From the NCBI GenBank assembly GCA_001871595.1, contig MNVH01000031.1, positions 1 through 42,849 of the forward strand: DNA of 42,849 bases, written 5' to 3'. This DNA comes from Candidatus Micrarchaeota archaeon CG1_02_55_22 (GTDB taxonomy: Archaea > Micrarchaeota > Micrarchaeia > Norongarragalinales > UBA97). Below are positions 1 to 9,161 of the stretch, one piece after another. The notes under the pieces were generated by a model that was given only the letters and a program-made list of their open reading frames with translations, was not told the origin of the DNA and did not search any database. A program made the position numbers and the translations under genes. Positions within the stretch are counted from its first letter, which is position 1, and the number at the start of each line of letters is the position of its first letter.

Positions 1-1
1 C

Positions 2-3000
2 TCGCGGACGCTAGACTTCGGCAACGGTGCCCGCGCGGTATTCGACCGCGACCTCATCGTCGACGAACGCCGCGCCAACTCTCCCACGAGCACGTTCAAC
101 GAACTCGTGGTCACCGCTGGCACGCTCGTCACCTGGTCAGCAGGCATTGTCAAACCACTCAACCTCGACTCCTCGCCCCAGCGCTCGCCGTTAAATGGCC
201 TCGAACTCACCATTCCATCGATAACCGTAGTACGCATTCCCGACGACTCACCGGTCCAGCGCGGCAACGACGGCACCACGCTCGCTTTCTTCGACGACTA
301 CTACCTACGCCTGCCTACACAGGCAAGGCAAATCACCGAGTACGGACAAAGCGGTTACAAGTCGTACGAAATACCGGCCAACGCGGCGCTGCGCCTGGTA
401 CCCCGCGAGCTATCATTCGGAGCGCAGAGTAAGGGCTTCTCTCTCCCGTTCGATGCAATCATCGTCCTCCCCGCAAACGCCGCGACAACTGAAGCGAAGG
501 ACGGCTCGCGAAAGGTTACATTCAGCCAAGCAACCAACGGGATAAGCCTTGCCGGAGAAAGGGAAATCATTGTCTCGACTGAAGCAACGATAGAAAAGAA
601 CGCGCTCACCATCCCGGCAGGCACGATTTTCTTCCCATCCGAATCACTCATCACCGCCGAAGACAAACAAACCACGATGCAGGGTGCAACAGCAACCACC
701 ACGGTGAGGCGCTTGCGCACGCCCACGCAAATCATTGTCAAGCCCGCCGAAAAAGTTACGTACTCGGAAAACAAGGACGGCTCGATTACAACGTATTCAG
801 GCACACAGGAAGTGACTTTTGGTCCGGGCACGAAAGCGCAAGTAACGCCCCAATCGATACAGTTCCTCGTGCCTGCAAACACGTACATCGAAGTCAAGCC
901 AATCGACCCCATGCTCTCAGGCAACACCGCGACATTGACTCTACCAGTAGACGCCGAGTTCTCAACCTCGCCCGACACCCGCATACTTCCACCCGGCCCG
1001 TCAGGCGAACGCGCGATAATCTATTCACCCGGACGCGTCCTCGTCGTCCAACAAGACTCGCAACTCCGCGGCACTCCCCCAACGATTACAATAACGGCTA
1101 GCACGCCGTTCGCAGCCTCGGCACCACTCGTACGGACAATTGAAACAGATAGGCGCGACACGCGATCCGTTCTGCCGCCCGGCGTGCGTTTCGCCACCCC
1201 GACGCAGACAACGCTAGTGGTGACACGCGACGCAAAGATTACGCGCGACGACCGCGGCGCAATCGTGGTAAGCACGGGCTACGACGAAGTCGTCGTCCCC
1301 GCATCAGCGCAAATCGTACAGGGCCGCGGCAACACGGCAACGCGCATCACGCTGCAAGCGAACACGCTCATCGAAGTACGACCAATAGACTACGACTACA
1401 GCCAACTCATCGGAGTGACAATGCCCTACCGCGCAATATACGCGTTGCCAGCATCCGCCCGCGCACGCCAGTCGCCCGACTCGCAGACAATAATCGTCTC
1501 CCTGCAAGGAGGAAAGCGCCTCGCCTTCGAGAACGCCAAGCTCGTTGAAACGCAGGGCCGCGCCACGCGCGTTGACGCTCCCGAGAAGACGCTGCTCTAC
1601 GTGGATAAGGACGCCACGCGCGAGAACCCGCAAGGATTCGAAATCACCCTGCCAATAGCATGGAAACTAATCCTACCTAACGAGGCAACTGTACCGACAA
1701 CGATGCCGAACACCGTGAGGCTACCGGACAAGACCTCGATAACCACTTCGTTCACGCCCCAACTCCTCGACGGAACTGGAGAATCAGGCGAAACCGGCAA
1801 CCGCAAGCGCCTCGAAATACCAGCCGGCGCAACGGTAGCATTCGGCCCGACGTCGTTCACGAGCGACGAGGAAAGGGAGAAGAACGCGGGCGGTAGCACG
1901 GGCACGCTCGCATTCAACAACCGCGAGAACTCGGGCATAATCTTGCCAGCAAACGCCAAGGTGGAATCAACAGGCGGAAGCGTTTCCGTCGTCCTCCAGC
2001 AGTGCGTCAACCTAGACGTCAAGGCAACAGCCGACGCTTACAAACTCTACGGATTACCCGCGTCAATCGGCGGCAAGGCGCAAGGCACCGTCGTCGATGC
2101 GGGCAACGGGCAGAAACAAATCGTTCTCGCTGCCGGAACGAAGGTAACGCTCGCAACATGCAACCCTGACACCGATGACTCAAAGGTAATAACGTATTAC
2201 CCCCGCACCGAGACCACGTTCTTCCTACCAACTGACACCGAGCCTGCGGACAACCCCACGCCTACTGCAAAGTTCCCAGATTGCCGCCAGCTCCAATCGT
2301 TCGGTTCGAACCTGCCGCTCGAGAGCGCAACACAACTCGACTTCCCCTCGAACTCTAAAGTATACCCCGATCCCAACGTTGAATCAGAATTATTCAAGGA
2401 CAAGAAAAAACAAGTCACAGTGGCTGCAAAGCAGCCCGTCGGAATACACTCGTGCGCCGACCCGGTGGACACCGGCAGCGCCACGCTCTCGCAGAGCGAC
2501 TTGGAGAAGCCCGCGCTCGAAATCAAGCCCTCGCCGCTCATAATCGAGATAAAATCACCCGCAAACCAGAACACCACGCAAGTATGCGTGCAAGACCTCC
2601 TTGAAGAGACGCTCGCAGTGAGCGCGAACTTCCAGCAAGGCGGGGTGCGCGGCGACTTGAAGGAGTACGTCGACCCGCGCGGCGTGGTGTGGATCGGCGG
2701 CTTCCAGTCCGGCAGCCAAGAGATAGACATCTCACCCGGCAAGCCGTGCGAATCCAACCCTTACGACATCACGGCGCGAATCCCGGAGTACAGCGATGAT
2801 TTGGACATCAACGGCTGCATCAAGGAAGAAAAGGAAATCAAGGGAGAAATCGTGTTCAACGCGCGGAGCCAGAAGGACGGCGCTACCAAACAACCCGGCG
2901 TACTGCCGGTAACTCTCAAACTCGTGAAGGGCGGCGAGTGCGCGCCCAAGCAAAGCATTGCCAACGTCCCCCAGTTCAATGACGTGTACGGCACGCAAGC

Positions 3001-6000
3001 CGACTCGATACAGTTTGCAGGCTCGACGAGCGACACGATAAAACGCCAGCTCGTATTCAAGGCGCCAAAACATGTTCGCGTCTTCGCGCTGGTGAACAAC
3101 CGCAAGGAGAGCGTTAAGTTGCGCGAAACGTGGCAACAAGCACGCCAAATCGCTTCATGCCAAGTGGACGTCCTCGCATCTTTCGGCGGAGAAACCAAGA
3201 CGAATGCAAACCAACCCGTTGACGGCCTCGTACTCGCCCCGGGAGACGCGGCGCTCGTCAAGTGCGTTTCTAACGACGTGGTTGAAGCGAGCAACGCGAA
3301 CTACGAAGTAACGGCAATTGGCCAGACTACTGGCGAAGAACAAAAGACGACGATACTCTTCAAGATGACCGTGTACCAGCCCCTCGATGCGGTGAAAGAC
3401 CTTTACCCAATCTCCCCAATAGGCGAGTTGACGGGCGCGGAAGAAACCGTTTTCACACCCGCAACCGCTGAATCCGTTGGTGCAACGGGCGCGGGAGAGA
3501 CCACGACGACGGAGACAACTACTGAAACATCAACCACCGGAACATCGCCTGAAGCAAACCCGGCAACGCCGCCAAGTACCTCGACGACAACAGCTAAGAC
3601 TGCAGCAATCGACCGCATCTCGTTCGCCGACGTTGCGGTTGAGAATATGGGCGGAGCGACGACTGAAGGCGGCCCCGGCGGAGACTCCGTACTCGTTGAC
3701 CCGGGCGTGTGGCGGTTGTGCGAGGAAAAGTTCTGCGACTCGCCGCAATTCAAACGCGCCGCCGCATCCTACGCAAACAACATCTACAATTACTTGCAAG
3801 GCCGCATGACGCCGGCTGACGAGAAGGAAAAGGTCGGCGAGAAGATTGATGCGGTTTACAAGACTACTAACGAAGGCGTGATTCGCAAGAGCTTCGTACT
3901 ACAGAAGGCGGGGCGCGACTCGATTACCGAGGCGCAACTTGATGACGCGGTACAGCAAGGCAAACCGTCCAACTGGAAGGCGAATATTCCCTTAGGCGTA
4001 AACGGTCCGGTCGAGGGCTGCGGCATCTGGTTCGGCGAGCTCGAAGTACGCTTGAAGCCGTCACCCATCCTGGGGAGCGCCGAATACGACGGCGGAGTCG
4101 ACTTCAGCCGCAAGTACCTCGACGACGCGGACGTCAAGATGACGCTCACAAAGGTGTACACGTGCGCGGACGAGCTCAACAACCTCGCGTTGCTTACCGG
4201 GCGACCCGAATTACAGGCAATAGGGCAGACTGGCTTCCTTAATCCAGAAGTATTCGTCGGACAAGAACGCGTGGAAGGCAACTCGGAAGAGTTTGGCCAG
4301 ATACTGCGCGAAATCAAGGAGGACGGCTTTAAGGGCGCCTTTGGCGCGATAACGATTGGTTCGTACCGCGACAAGCGCGATGCTGAGGACACGGAGACCG
4401 CTCAACAGTTATACGAAGCGCTCTACAACCAGCGGCTCGACGAGAACACCGAGATGAGCGACTCGCTCTACGACGGCACGGACGCGGCGGGTTGGTGCGT
4501 TGGCAAGGGCGCGGCAATCACGGCCAAGCTCGGCGGAGTAATGCTTACCGAGTCGCTTACAGTCGCAGCGATATCTATTGCATTAATAGCAACAGGCGCA
4601 GGATCTGTTCCGGGAATATTGGGCGCGGGCGCGGCCGTAGATGCGGTGCCAATCGGCACAAGGCTCGCCGCGTTCGGTAAGCAACTCGCACGAAGTTACA
4701 CGCGCGCACTAGCGAATTGCGGAGCTATAGGCGTTGGCGCGGGCGTTGGTTCTATTGGAGGCACGGGCGGCAACACGGTGTGCCAAGCGGTCAACGCGTG
4801 CATTTACTCTGAAGTATTCGACGCGGCCACATTCGGAATCGGTAGTACACTGAACTTGGGCGTCGGACCAGAGGGCGTCAAGGCCGCTGAAGCAGGCCTG
4901 CGCAACACGGCAACGCAACCGTTACTGCGCGGTTCTGTTGGCTCGGTACGCGGTTATTTGGGCGTCGCTGGCGCTACTACCGTAATCACGGGCGGTATAC
5001 GCGGCCTTGAAGCGGTTACCGCGCTCAAGCCCGGCCACGCCGTGCCCGTTGCAGTCCGCGCGGTGCGCGTCACGCAAGAAGTTGCACGCGCCGGACTACG
5101 CAGCCAGTTCGTACAACGCGCGGTCCAGCAAGGCGCGTCAGCCGGAGCGGCCAACGCGTGGCTTGAACAATTCGTGAACGACTATCCGCGGTACACCCGG
5201 TTGTACGCCTCGCGCGCAGCGCGAAACCCGGGCGTAACAGCGACACAGTACGCCTTGCGCAGCGCGGGGCTTGAGGCGGGCAGAATCGCAGGACTGCCTG
5301 CAGGCGAGAGCGCCGCACTTACCGCTGCTGCCAGCGATGGAGCAGTGCTCACCCAGATGGAGCCCGTTGTCGCGCCGTTCGTGCGCGAGTACGGACAGGC
5401 AATAGCACTGCAGGTAAAAGCAGCGTTCGGAGACGCCAAGCCTCCTTGGTCGGCGAGTACCACTTACGCGCAAGAATTCGATTCCCGAATAGCTAGTGGC
5501 ATTGCACCGCAACAAGCGATGGAGGAATTAGCAGACCAGTACAACACTTTCAGGCGCGGCAACGAACTTGCCGGGTTCGAGGTAACCCGGGACGGGTACA
5601 TCTCGGGTGCGGCAACGCACGACGACATACTCTCACGGTTCGCCGACCCGGCCACCGGTTTGGATGACTTGACGAAGCTTGACGACTTGCTGGTGCAAGC
5701 GAGGGCTTACACAGTACCTGCATTGCCCGGCGGAGCGCCGGATACCGCAGCTCAGGACTATTTAGATGATGTGGTACGCCAGCTTGTTGAGCGCCGAACG
5801 GCGGTTACCGACGCTGCTTCGCCGGCTTTCGTACAGGCGTCCGAACGAGAGTTCGTACAACTCATGCAACCTAAATATATTTCATCCACCGGTGCAACCG
5901 CTCCGATTACGGTGGCGGAAGCGATGACGATAATGGAGGGCCAAGTCTCAAAGAACGGTTTCTTCAACCGCTTGAAGGTCAAGTGGGGCAACTTGAACAA

Positions 6001-6640
6001 GAAGGCAGCCGGCACCACGCTGGCCTCGCTTGCAGTGTCGCTGTTATTCCACGCGGAAGTCCGTCCAGTCGCTGCGCACACGTTGCCGCCGCTTGACTCG
6101 TTTATTGTGGCAACGCAGTCGCAACCGTTCCGCAAGGGCATTGGCGTTATGCAGACCGCCCCGTTGCCGAGCATTACTTTTGGTTGCGAGATCAACAGCA
6201 ATGTTGACCCGACGGCGGAAGCGATTTACTGCGGGCCCAAGCTGATCGACTTGTCCAAGTCGTGCGAGTACGAAAGCGGCCGAGGCATATGCCTGATTTA
6301 CGGCAAGAAGCCGAACGGCCGGTACTTCCTGACAACTGTACTTACCAAGGGAGCGACGTCGTCCTCGGCGGTGACTGCAACAACATCGTCGAGCGTGACA
6401 CCTGCATCGCGCAGCACGCGCGCGCCAACTCCAGAGAAACCAAAGGAAGCGGTTCAAGACGGGCAGACTACCGTGCTTGGTCCGGCTGCAGGCGAGTTAT
6501 TCAGGTCCATGTTCCGGCCCGACGACCGAATAGTTACCCCCGTGCTTCTTGGACGCGCCAAGGTAATACCGTACAATGCTGGCACGCCAGTACCAACCGA
6601 GCCGTTGCCGCCGGACGCGGAGGCGGGCACAACCGGGTAG
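2..6640 (+). CDS. Giant repetitive surface/secreted protein, 5' partial
   Basis: The frame is open from base 2, so the listed GTG at 107 is probably internal and the gene begins outside the window. About 2210 residues are visible. Residues 1 to about 1080 (ORF numbering) are beta-rich and Thr/Pro-rich with a recurrent hydrophobic-P-A-x-A pattern (VLPANA, FLVPANT, VVVPASA, ALPASA, IILPANA). Two longer related units contain ANTYIEVKPID and ANTLIEVRPID about 160 residues apart. A Thr-rich linker near residues 1125-1165 leads to a Cys-containing alpha/beta region. Gly/Ala-rich hydrophobic stretches lie near residues 1475-1515 and 1535-1555, another near 1970-1985, followed by a small Cys-rich domain and a Ser/Thr/Pro tail. 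The make-up suggests an extracellular adhesin or stalk, possibly membrane-inserting. I recognise no catalytic domain. The call as a real gene is firm; the role is inference. Confidence 0.9.
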   Translation, partial: SRTLDFGNGARAVFDRDLIVDERRANSPTSTFNELVVTAGTLVTWSAGIVKPLNLDSSPQRSPLNGLELTIPSITVVRIPDDSPVQRGNDGTTLAFFDDYYLRLPTQARQITEYGQSGYKSYEIPANAALRLVPRELSFGAQSKGFSLPFDAIIVLPANAATTEAKDGSRKVTFSQATNGISLAGEREIIVSTEATIEKNALTIPAGTIFFPSESLITAEDKQTTMQGATATTTVRRLRTPTQIIVKPAEKVTYSENKDGSITTYSGTQEVTFGPGTKAQVTPQSIQFLVPANTYIEVKPIDPMLSGNTATLTLPVDAEFSTSPDTRILPPGPSGERAIIYSPGRVLVVQQDSQLRGTPPTITITASTPFAASAPLVRTIETDRRDTRSVLPPGVRFATPTQTTLVVTRDAKITRDDRGAIVVSTGYDEVVVPASAQIVQGRGNTATRITLQANTLIEVRPIDYDYSQLIGVTMPYRAIYALPASARARQSPDSQTIIVSLQGGKRLAFENAKLVETQGRATRVDAPEKTLLYVDKDATRENPQGFEITLPIAWKLILPNEATVPTTMPNTVRLPDKTSITTSFTPQLLDGTGESGETGNRKRLEIPAGATVAFGPTSFTSDEEREKNAGGSTGTLAFNNRENSGIILPANAKVESTGGSVSVVLQQCVNLDVKATADAYKLYGLPASIGGKAQGTVVDAGNGQKQIVLAAGTKVTLATCNPDTDDSKVITYYPRTETTFFLPTDTEPADNPTPTAKFPDCRQLQSFGSNLPLESATQLDFPSNSKVYPDPNVESELFKDKKKQVTVAAKQPVGIHSCADPVDTGSATLSQSDLEKPALEIKPSPLIIEIKSPANQNTTQVCVQDLLEETLAVSANFQQGGVRGDLKEYVDPRGVVWIGGFQSGSQEIDISPGKPCESNPYDITARIPEYSDDLDINGCIKEEKEIKGEIVFNARSQKDGATKQPGVLPVTLKLVKGGECAPKQSIANVPQFNDVYGTQADSIQFAGSTSDTIKRQLVFKAPKHVRVFALVNNRKESVKLRETWQQARQIASCQVDVLASFGGETKTNANQPVDGLVLAPGDAALVKCVSNDVVEASNANYEVTAIGQTTGEEQKTTILFKMTVYQPLDAVKDLYPISPIGELTGAEETVFTPATAESVGATGAGETTTTETTTETSTTGTSPEANPATPPSTSTTTAKTAAIDRISFADVAVENMGGATTEGGPGGDSVLVDPGVWRLCEEKFCDSPQFKRAAASYANNIYNYLQGRMTPADEKEKVGEKIDAVYKTTNEGVIRKSFVLQKAGRDSITEAQLDDAVQQGKPSNWKANIPLGVNGPVEGCGIWFGELEVRLKPSPILGSAEYDGGVDFSRKYLDDADVKMTLTKVYTCADELNNLALLTGRPELQAIGQTGFLNPEVFVGQERVEGNSEEFGQILREIKEDGFKGAFGAITIGSYRDKRDAEDTETAQQLYEALYNQRLDENTEMSDSLYDGTDAAGWCVGKGAAITAKLGGVMLTESLTVAAISIALIATGAGSVPGILGAGAAVDAVPIGTRLAAFGKQLARSYTRALANCGAIGVGAGVGSIGGTGGNTVCQAVNACIYSEVFDAATFGIGSTLNLGVGPEGVKAAEAGLRNTATQPLLRGSVGSVRGYLGVAGATTVITGGIRGLEAVTALKPGHAVPVAVRAVRVTQEVARAGLRSQFVQRAVQQGASAGAANAWLEQFVNDYPRYTRLYASRAARNPGVTATQYALRSAGLEAGRIAGLPAGESAALTAAASDGAVLTQMEPVVAPFVREYGQAIALQVKAAFGDAKPPWSASTTYAQEFDSRIASGIAPQQAMEELADQYNTFRRGNELAGFEVTRDGYISGAATHDDILSRFADPATGLDDLTKLDDLLVQARAYTVPALPGGAPDTAAQDYLDDVVRQLVERRTAVTDAASPAFVQASEREFVQLMQPKYISSTGATAPITVAEAMTIMEGQVSKNGFFNRLKVKWGNLNKKAAGTTLASLAVSLLFHAEVRPVAAHTLPPLDSFIVATQSQPFRKGIGVMQTAPLPSITFGCEINSNVDPTAEAIYCGPKLIDLSKSCEYESGRGICLIYGKKPNGRYFLTTVLTKGATSSSAVTATTSSSVTPASRSTRAPTPEKPKEAVQDGQTTVLGPAAGELFRSMFRPDDRIVTPVLLGRAKVIPYNAGTPVPTEPLPPDAEAGTTG

Positions 6641-6690
6641 AAGAGTTGAAATGGATGCGTGATGTAATTGGTTCTTGGATGTGATTTGGC

Positions 6691-7254
6691 TTGAAGCTTT
6701 CCGGGATATTGTTATTTTTGGTAATCCTCTTGGCCGTGGCGTACGGGGTTTACTGGTATGCGCAAGGCGAGGGCGACCGAGTTGCTGCTGACGCGCGCGG
6801 CTATCTGGGGAAAAACAAGGCTTCGGCGTTGAAGTACAACGATAACGTGTACGGTTTCTCGTTTGAGTACCCTGACGGTTACGATATTGGGACGGATTCG
6901 GTTGAAGGGTTCCGCGCGTATTTCTCGGCCGGTGAAGAAGGCGAGTTCCCGGAACTGTTCACCGTGCTCGTTGGGCCAGAGGACGACGCTTCAGGAATGG
7001 AGGCCGAGTTCAAGTCGATTGAAAACGTTTCATCGTTCAGGAAGTTCAACGCGCGGGAAGGCACGGCCATGGTGGTAGCATACAACTATACGCCGGATTA
7101 CTCTTACGAGACGCTTTTCTACCGCCAGGCGTATTATCCGTGCAGTTTTGTTAACGGTTCGCGGTACGGTGCGTTGTTGACCGCAATGATACCGCAAACG
7201 TACGCCGCCGACGTAAAGGTCGCTGACTTGTTCGTCGAGTCCTTCGAGTGCTGA
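6691..7254 (+). CDS. Single-pass anchored extracellular protein
   Basis: A 187-residue protein with an N-terminal hydrophobic segment (about residues 4-24, ILLFLVILLAVAYGVYW) that would act as an uncleaved anchor or signal peptide. The rest contains the pattern YGFSFEYPDGY followed by mixed alpha/beta sequence with two cysteines, which resembles the PsbP-like fold seen in many small secreted proteins; this is a weak resemblance only. TTG is the only sensible start, because a TGA at 6682 closes the frame upstream. It lies 50 bp after the giant surface gene on the same strand and may belong to its transcript. Its end overlaps the earliest possible start of the DUF424 gene. Confidence 0.75.
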   Translation: MKLSGILLFLVILLAVAYGVYWYAQGEGDRVAADARGYLGKNKASALKYNDNVYGFSFEYPDGYDIGTDSVEGFRAYFSAGEEGEFPELFTVLVGPEDDASGMEAEFKSIENVSSFRKFNAREGTAMVVAYNYTPDYSYETLFYRQAYYPCSFVNGSRYGALLTAMIPQTYAADVKVADLFVESFEC

Positions 7255-7259
7255 AAAAA

Positions 7260-7568
7260 ATGTACGCGAAACTGCACGAGAAGGATTACAAGGGATTCAA
7301 GCGCCGAGTCGTCGCGGTGTGCGACGCCAAGCTCTTGGGAAAAATTTTTGAGAGCAACGGCCACGTGCTCGACTTGAAGGCGTACCGCTCTTTCTACGAG
7401 GGCGAACGCGTTACGGTTACGCGTTTGGGTGAAATGCTTGAAGGAATAGAGAACGTCAACCTTATTGGAGAGAAGTCTATCGAGGCCGCGTCGAAACACA
7501 TCAAGGTATCTTTAGAGAAGGCGCGAATAATCGGCGGCGTGCCCCACCTCCAGTACTACAAGCTCTAG
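7260..7568 (+). CDS. DUF424 family protein
   Basis: A 102-residue protein beginning MYAKLHEKDYKG, with RVVAVCDAKLLGK early on and a central AYRSFYEGERVT segment. This matches the layout of DUF424, a small family known almost only from archaea and of unproven function. I prefer the ATG at 7260, because family members usually begin MYxKxH; the ORF-track GTG at 7248 would add three residues and overlap the previous stop codon. There is no membrane segment, so it should be cytoplasmic. Its placement directly behind the anchored protein suggests co-transcription but not a shared role. Confidence 0.8.
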   Translation: MYAKLHEKDYKGFKRRVVAVCDAKLLGKIFESNGHVLDLKAYRSFYEGERVTVTRLGEMLEGIENVNLIGEKSIEAASKHIKVSLEKARIIGGVPHLQYYKL

Positions 7569-7577
7569 CCAAAAGAC

Positions 7578-7583
7578 TTTTAT
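7578..7583 (+). promoter_or_regulatory. TATA box of vapBC
   Basis: TTTATA lies centred 26.5 nt upstream of the vapB ATG at 7607, in an otherwise gene-free gap. This is archaeal TATA-to-start spacing, so the transcript should begin at or next to the ATG (leaderless). Confidence 0.65.
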
Positions 7584-7606
7584 ACGCATAAACATAAGTA
7601 ATACAT

Positions 7607-7792
7607 ATGAAGGTCAGGACTACGTTGATGCTGGACGAAGCAGTGCTGCGAAAGCTCCAATCCGAAACGGATAATATGAGCGCGTTCGTGAACAAATCGC
7701 TGCGTGAATCGTTGTTCGGCTCGAAACAATCAATGCTCGGGGCACTGAAGGGCCGGGTCAGCGGCGCGGACAAGACCGAGGACGACGACTGA
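7607..7792 (+). CDS. vapB: VapB-like antitoxin
   Basis: A 61-residue protein beginning MKVRTTLMLDEAVLRKLQ, the short basic beta-strand plus helix expected of a ribbon-helix-helix DNA-binding domain (T-x-x-L-x-x-D/E pattern), with an acidic, probably disordered C-terminus (KTEDDD) that could bind the toxin. It directly precedes a PIN-domain gene with a 1-nt stop/start overlap (TGATG), the normal antitoxin-toxin order. VapB proteins neutralise the partner nuclease and repress their own promoter. The family call rests on size, N-terminal pattern and neighbour. Confidence 0.8.
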   Translation: MKVRTTLMLDEAVLRKLQSETDNMSAFVNKSLRESLFGSKQSMLGALKGRVSGADKTEDDD

Positions 7793-8160
7793 TGGCATTC
7801 TTGCTTGACTCCTACGCATGGCTCGAGTACTTTGGCGGAAACGGAGAGTACGCCAAGTATGCTGAGTCGGAGGAGCCGCCTTTCACCGCTGCAAGCTCGT
7901 TGACAGAAATAGTACGTGCTTTCACCCGAAAGAAGGTTTCGACCAAAAAAGCCGAGGAATTAATCCGTTTTGTTACCGAACGCAGCGTTATACTGCCATT
8001 AGAGAAGGACGACGCAATCAAGGCAGGGCTTTTAGCGGAAGAGTTCGGCCTGCACTTCTCGGATGCGCTGATTTACGCGTTCGCATCTAATGATCGAAGG
8101 CTAGTTACAGGCGACGCGCACTTCAAGGGACTACCATTCGTCGAGTTCGTTCAAGCCTAA
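7792..8160 (+). CDS. vapC: VapC-like PIN-domain ribonuclease toxin
   Basis: A 122-residue PIN domain. It starts MAFLLDSYAWLEYF with the first metal-binding Asp at residue 6, has Glu39 in SSLTEIVRAF, Asp91 in HFSDALIYAFA, and a later Asp108 in VTGDAHF, which together give the acidic Mg2+ site of VapC endoribonucleases. VapC toxins cleave tRNA or rRNA until bound by VapB; the target here cannot be told from sequence. Length and motif spacing are normal and no key residue is missing, so the toxin looks active. It is translationally coupled to vapB. Confidence 0.88.
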   Translation: MAFLLDSYAWLEYFGGNGEYAKYAESEEPPFTAASSLTEIVRAFTRKKVSTKKAEELIRFVTERSVILPLEKDDAIKAGLLAEEFGLHFSDALIYAFASNDRRLVTGDAHFKGLPFVEFVQA

Positions 8161-8165
8161 CGCGC

Positions 8166-8173
8166 TTTTTATA
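8166..8173 (+). promoter_or_regulatory. TATA box of the 8197 membrane gene
   Basis: TTTTTATA just after the vapC stop; its TTTATA core is centred 26.5 nt upstream of the ATG at 8197, which implies a leaderless transcript. Confidence 0.6.
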
Positions 8174-8196
8174 TTGACGCGTGATGTTATGCGTCT

Positions 8197-8664
8197 ATGC
8201 GGGCTTCGTTCGTGTTGAGCATCACGGCATTCTTCTTCATAGCATTCGGCTTCTTCGTGCTCGGTGCGTCCGGCACTGGCACGCCGGACGTGCCGCTTGC
8301 GTACGGTTACTCTATTGGACAATACGGCGCTGACGCAGGGCACCCGGACTTGCTCGGCGTGCTTAACGCGTTCTTCTTTGTATTCACTGCATCCTTGTTG
8401 TTTTTCGGTTTCGGCGGCATTCCCGCTCTAGCCTACGAAGCGGCAAAGTACGCCTCGTTCTCGGCGCACGGGCTGAGTTGGTACGCGTTGCTATACTTTT
8501 TCCCCCAGCTCTTGGCGTGCTATTGCGGCACTCTCCTTGCGGCAAGGCAGGCGGACGGAACGCTGGATTGGGTTGTTGGCAAGAAAGCCGTGCTCTACCT
8601 AACCCTGGCTTTTCTGGTAACGCTGCTTTTGTACTTCAGCAGGCCGTTCCTGCTAGCGCAATAA
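8197..8664 (+). CDS. Four-helix membrane protein, unknown
   Basis: A 155-residue protein with about four hydrophobic segments (residues about 6-28, 50-75, 88-112 and 130-152) and almost no soluble part. I do not recognise a family. The loop between helices 1 and 2 is Gly/Asp-rich (GTGTPDVPLAYGYSIG) and is probably outside the cell. It has its own TATA box and is the first of four same-strand small membrane genes (8197-9855), so it may be part of a membrane complex. The ATG fits both the promoter spacing and the start of helix 1. Confidence 0.8.
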   Translation: MRASFVLSITAFFFIAFGFFVLGASGTGTPDVPLAYGYSIGQYGADAGHPDLLGVLNAFFFVFTASLLFFGFGGIPALAYEAAKYASFSAHGLSWYALLYFFPQLLACYCGTLLAARQADGTLDWVVGKKAVLYLTLAFLVTLLLYFSRPFLLAQ

Positions 8665-8667
8665 CCG

Positions 8668-8673
8668 TTAAAA
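8668..8673 (+). promoter_or_regulatory. TATA box of the 8696 gene
   Basis: TTAAAA centred 25.5 nt before the ATG at 8696, consistent with leaderless transcription of the next membrane gene. Confidence 0.5.
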
Positions 8674-8695
8674 AGCGGGGAAGCGTTAACTCGTT

Positions 8696-9160
8696 ATGGT
8701 GGTTCTTGTCGCGGCCGACGTGTTCGGCCTCTTCGACACTATTAACGACTTGTCGTTCGTGATAAAGCTCATCGCGTTCGCCTACTTGACGTTCTATTTG
8801 TACATCACTTTCGCCGAAAACATGCCCCTCTTCGGCCTCTCCGAAATCATTTTAGGCTATTTGTTGATGTTCCACGCGCCAGTAATCGTCTCACTCGGCC
8901 TCATCGTGCTCTTCGTCATGTTTGGCGGAATGCTACAGATGAACCTGCAGATGGGCCTCGAGCAAGCCGTCCGCGGCGGACAACAGATTCAAGAGATGGA
9001 GCGACAAGAGGCATTCCAGCGAAAAGTGCAGTCGGGCGCCGCGCTCAACGCGCAGGAGCAGCAGATGTACGCCGAGATGCAGGCCCAGCAGCAGATGCAG
9101 CAAGGCTACCAGAACTCGATGCTGCAAGTGCGCAGCGGCGGAAACTTTGGCGGTTATTGA
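8696..9160 (+). CDS. Membrane protein with Gln/Met-rich cytoplasmic tail
   Basis: A 154-residue protein. Residues about 1-80 hold two to three hydrophobic helices including a long stretch ending VIVSLGLIVLFVMFGGML. From about residue 85 onward it is a Gln/Met/Glu-rich amphipathic helix (QEMERQEAFQRKV, then MQAQQQMQQGYQ) and ends NFGGY, which looks like an oligomerising or flexible tail. The family is not recognised. The next gene starts one base after its stop codon, so the two are probably co-translated. It shares the FGLFD-type start region with the following gene (MGLFDD), which hints that both products address the same membrane partner. Confidence 0.78.
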   Translation: MVVLVAADVFGLFDTINDLSFVIKLIAFAYLTFYLYITFAENMPLFGLSEIILGYLLMFHAPVIVSLGLIVLFVMFGGMLQMNLQMGLEQAVRGGQQIQEMERQEAFQRKVQSGAALNAQEQQMYAEMQAQQQMQQGYQNSMLQVRSGGNFGGY

Positions 9161-9161
9161 A

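Noticed and set aside
355-6457. Many minus-strand and alternative-frame ORFs of 60-210 codons across the giant gene (for example 355-984, 2197-2757, 3856-4392)
   Set aside because: They are shadows of a long GC-rich coding frame: their products are low in structure, overlap each other, have no promoter, and the plus-strand frame is uninterrupted throughout.
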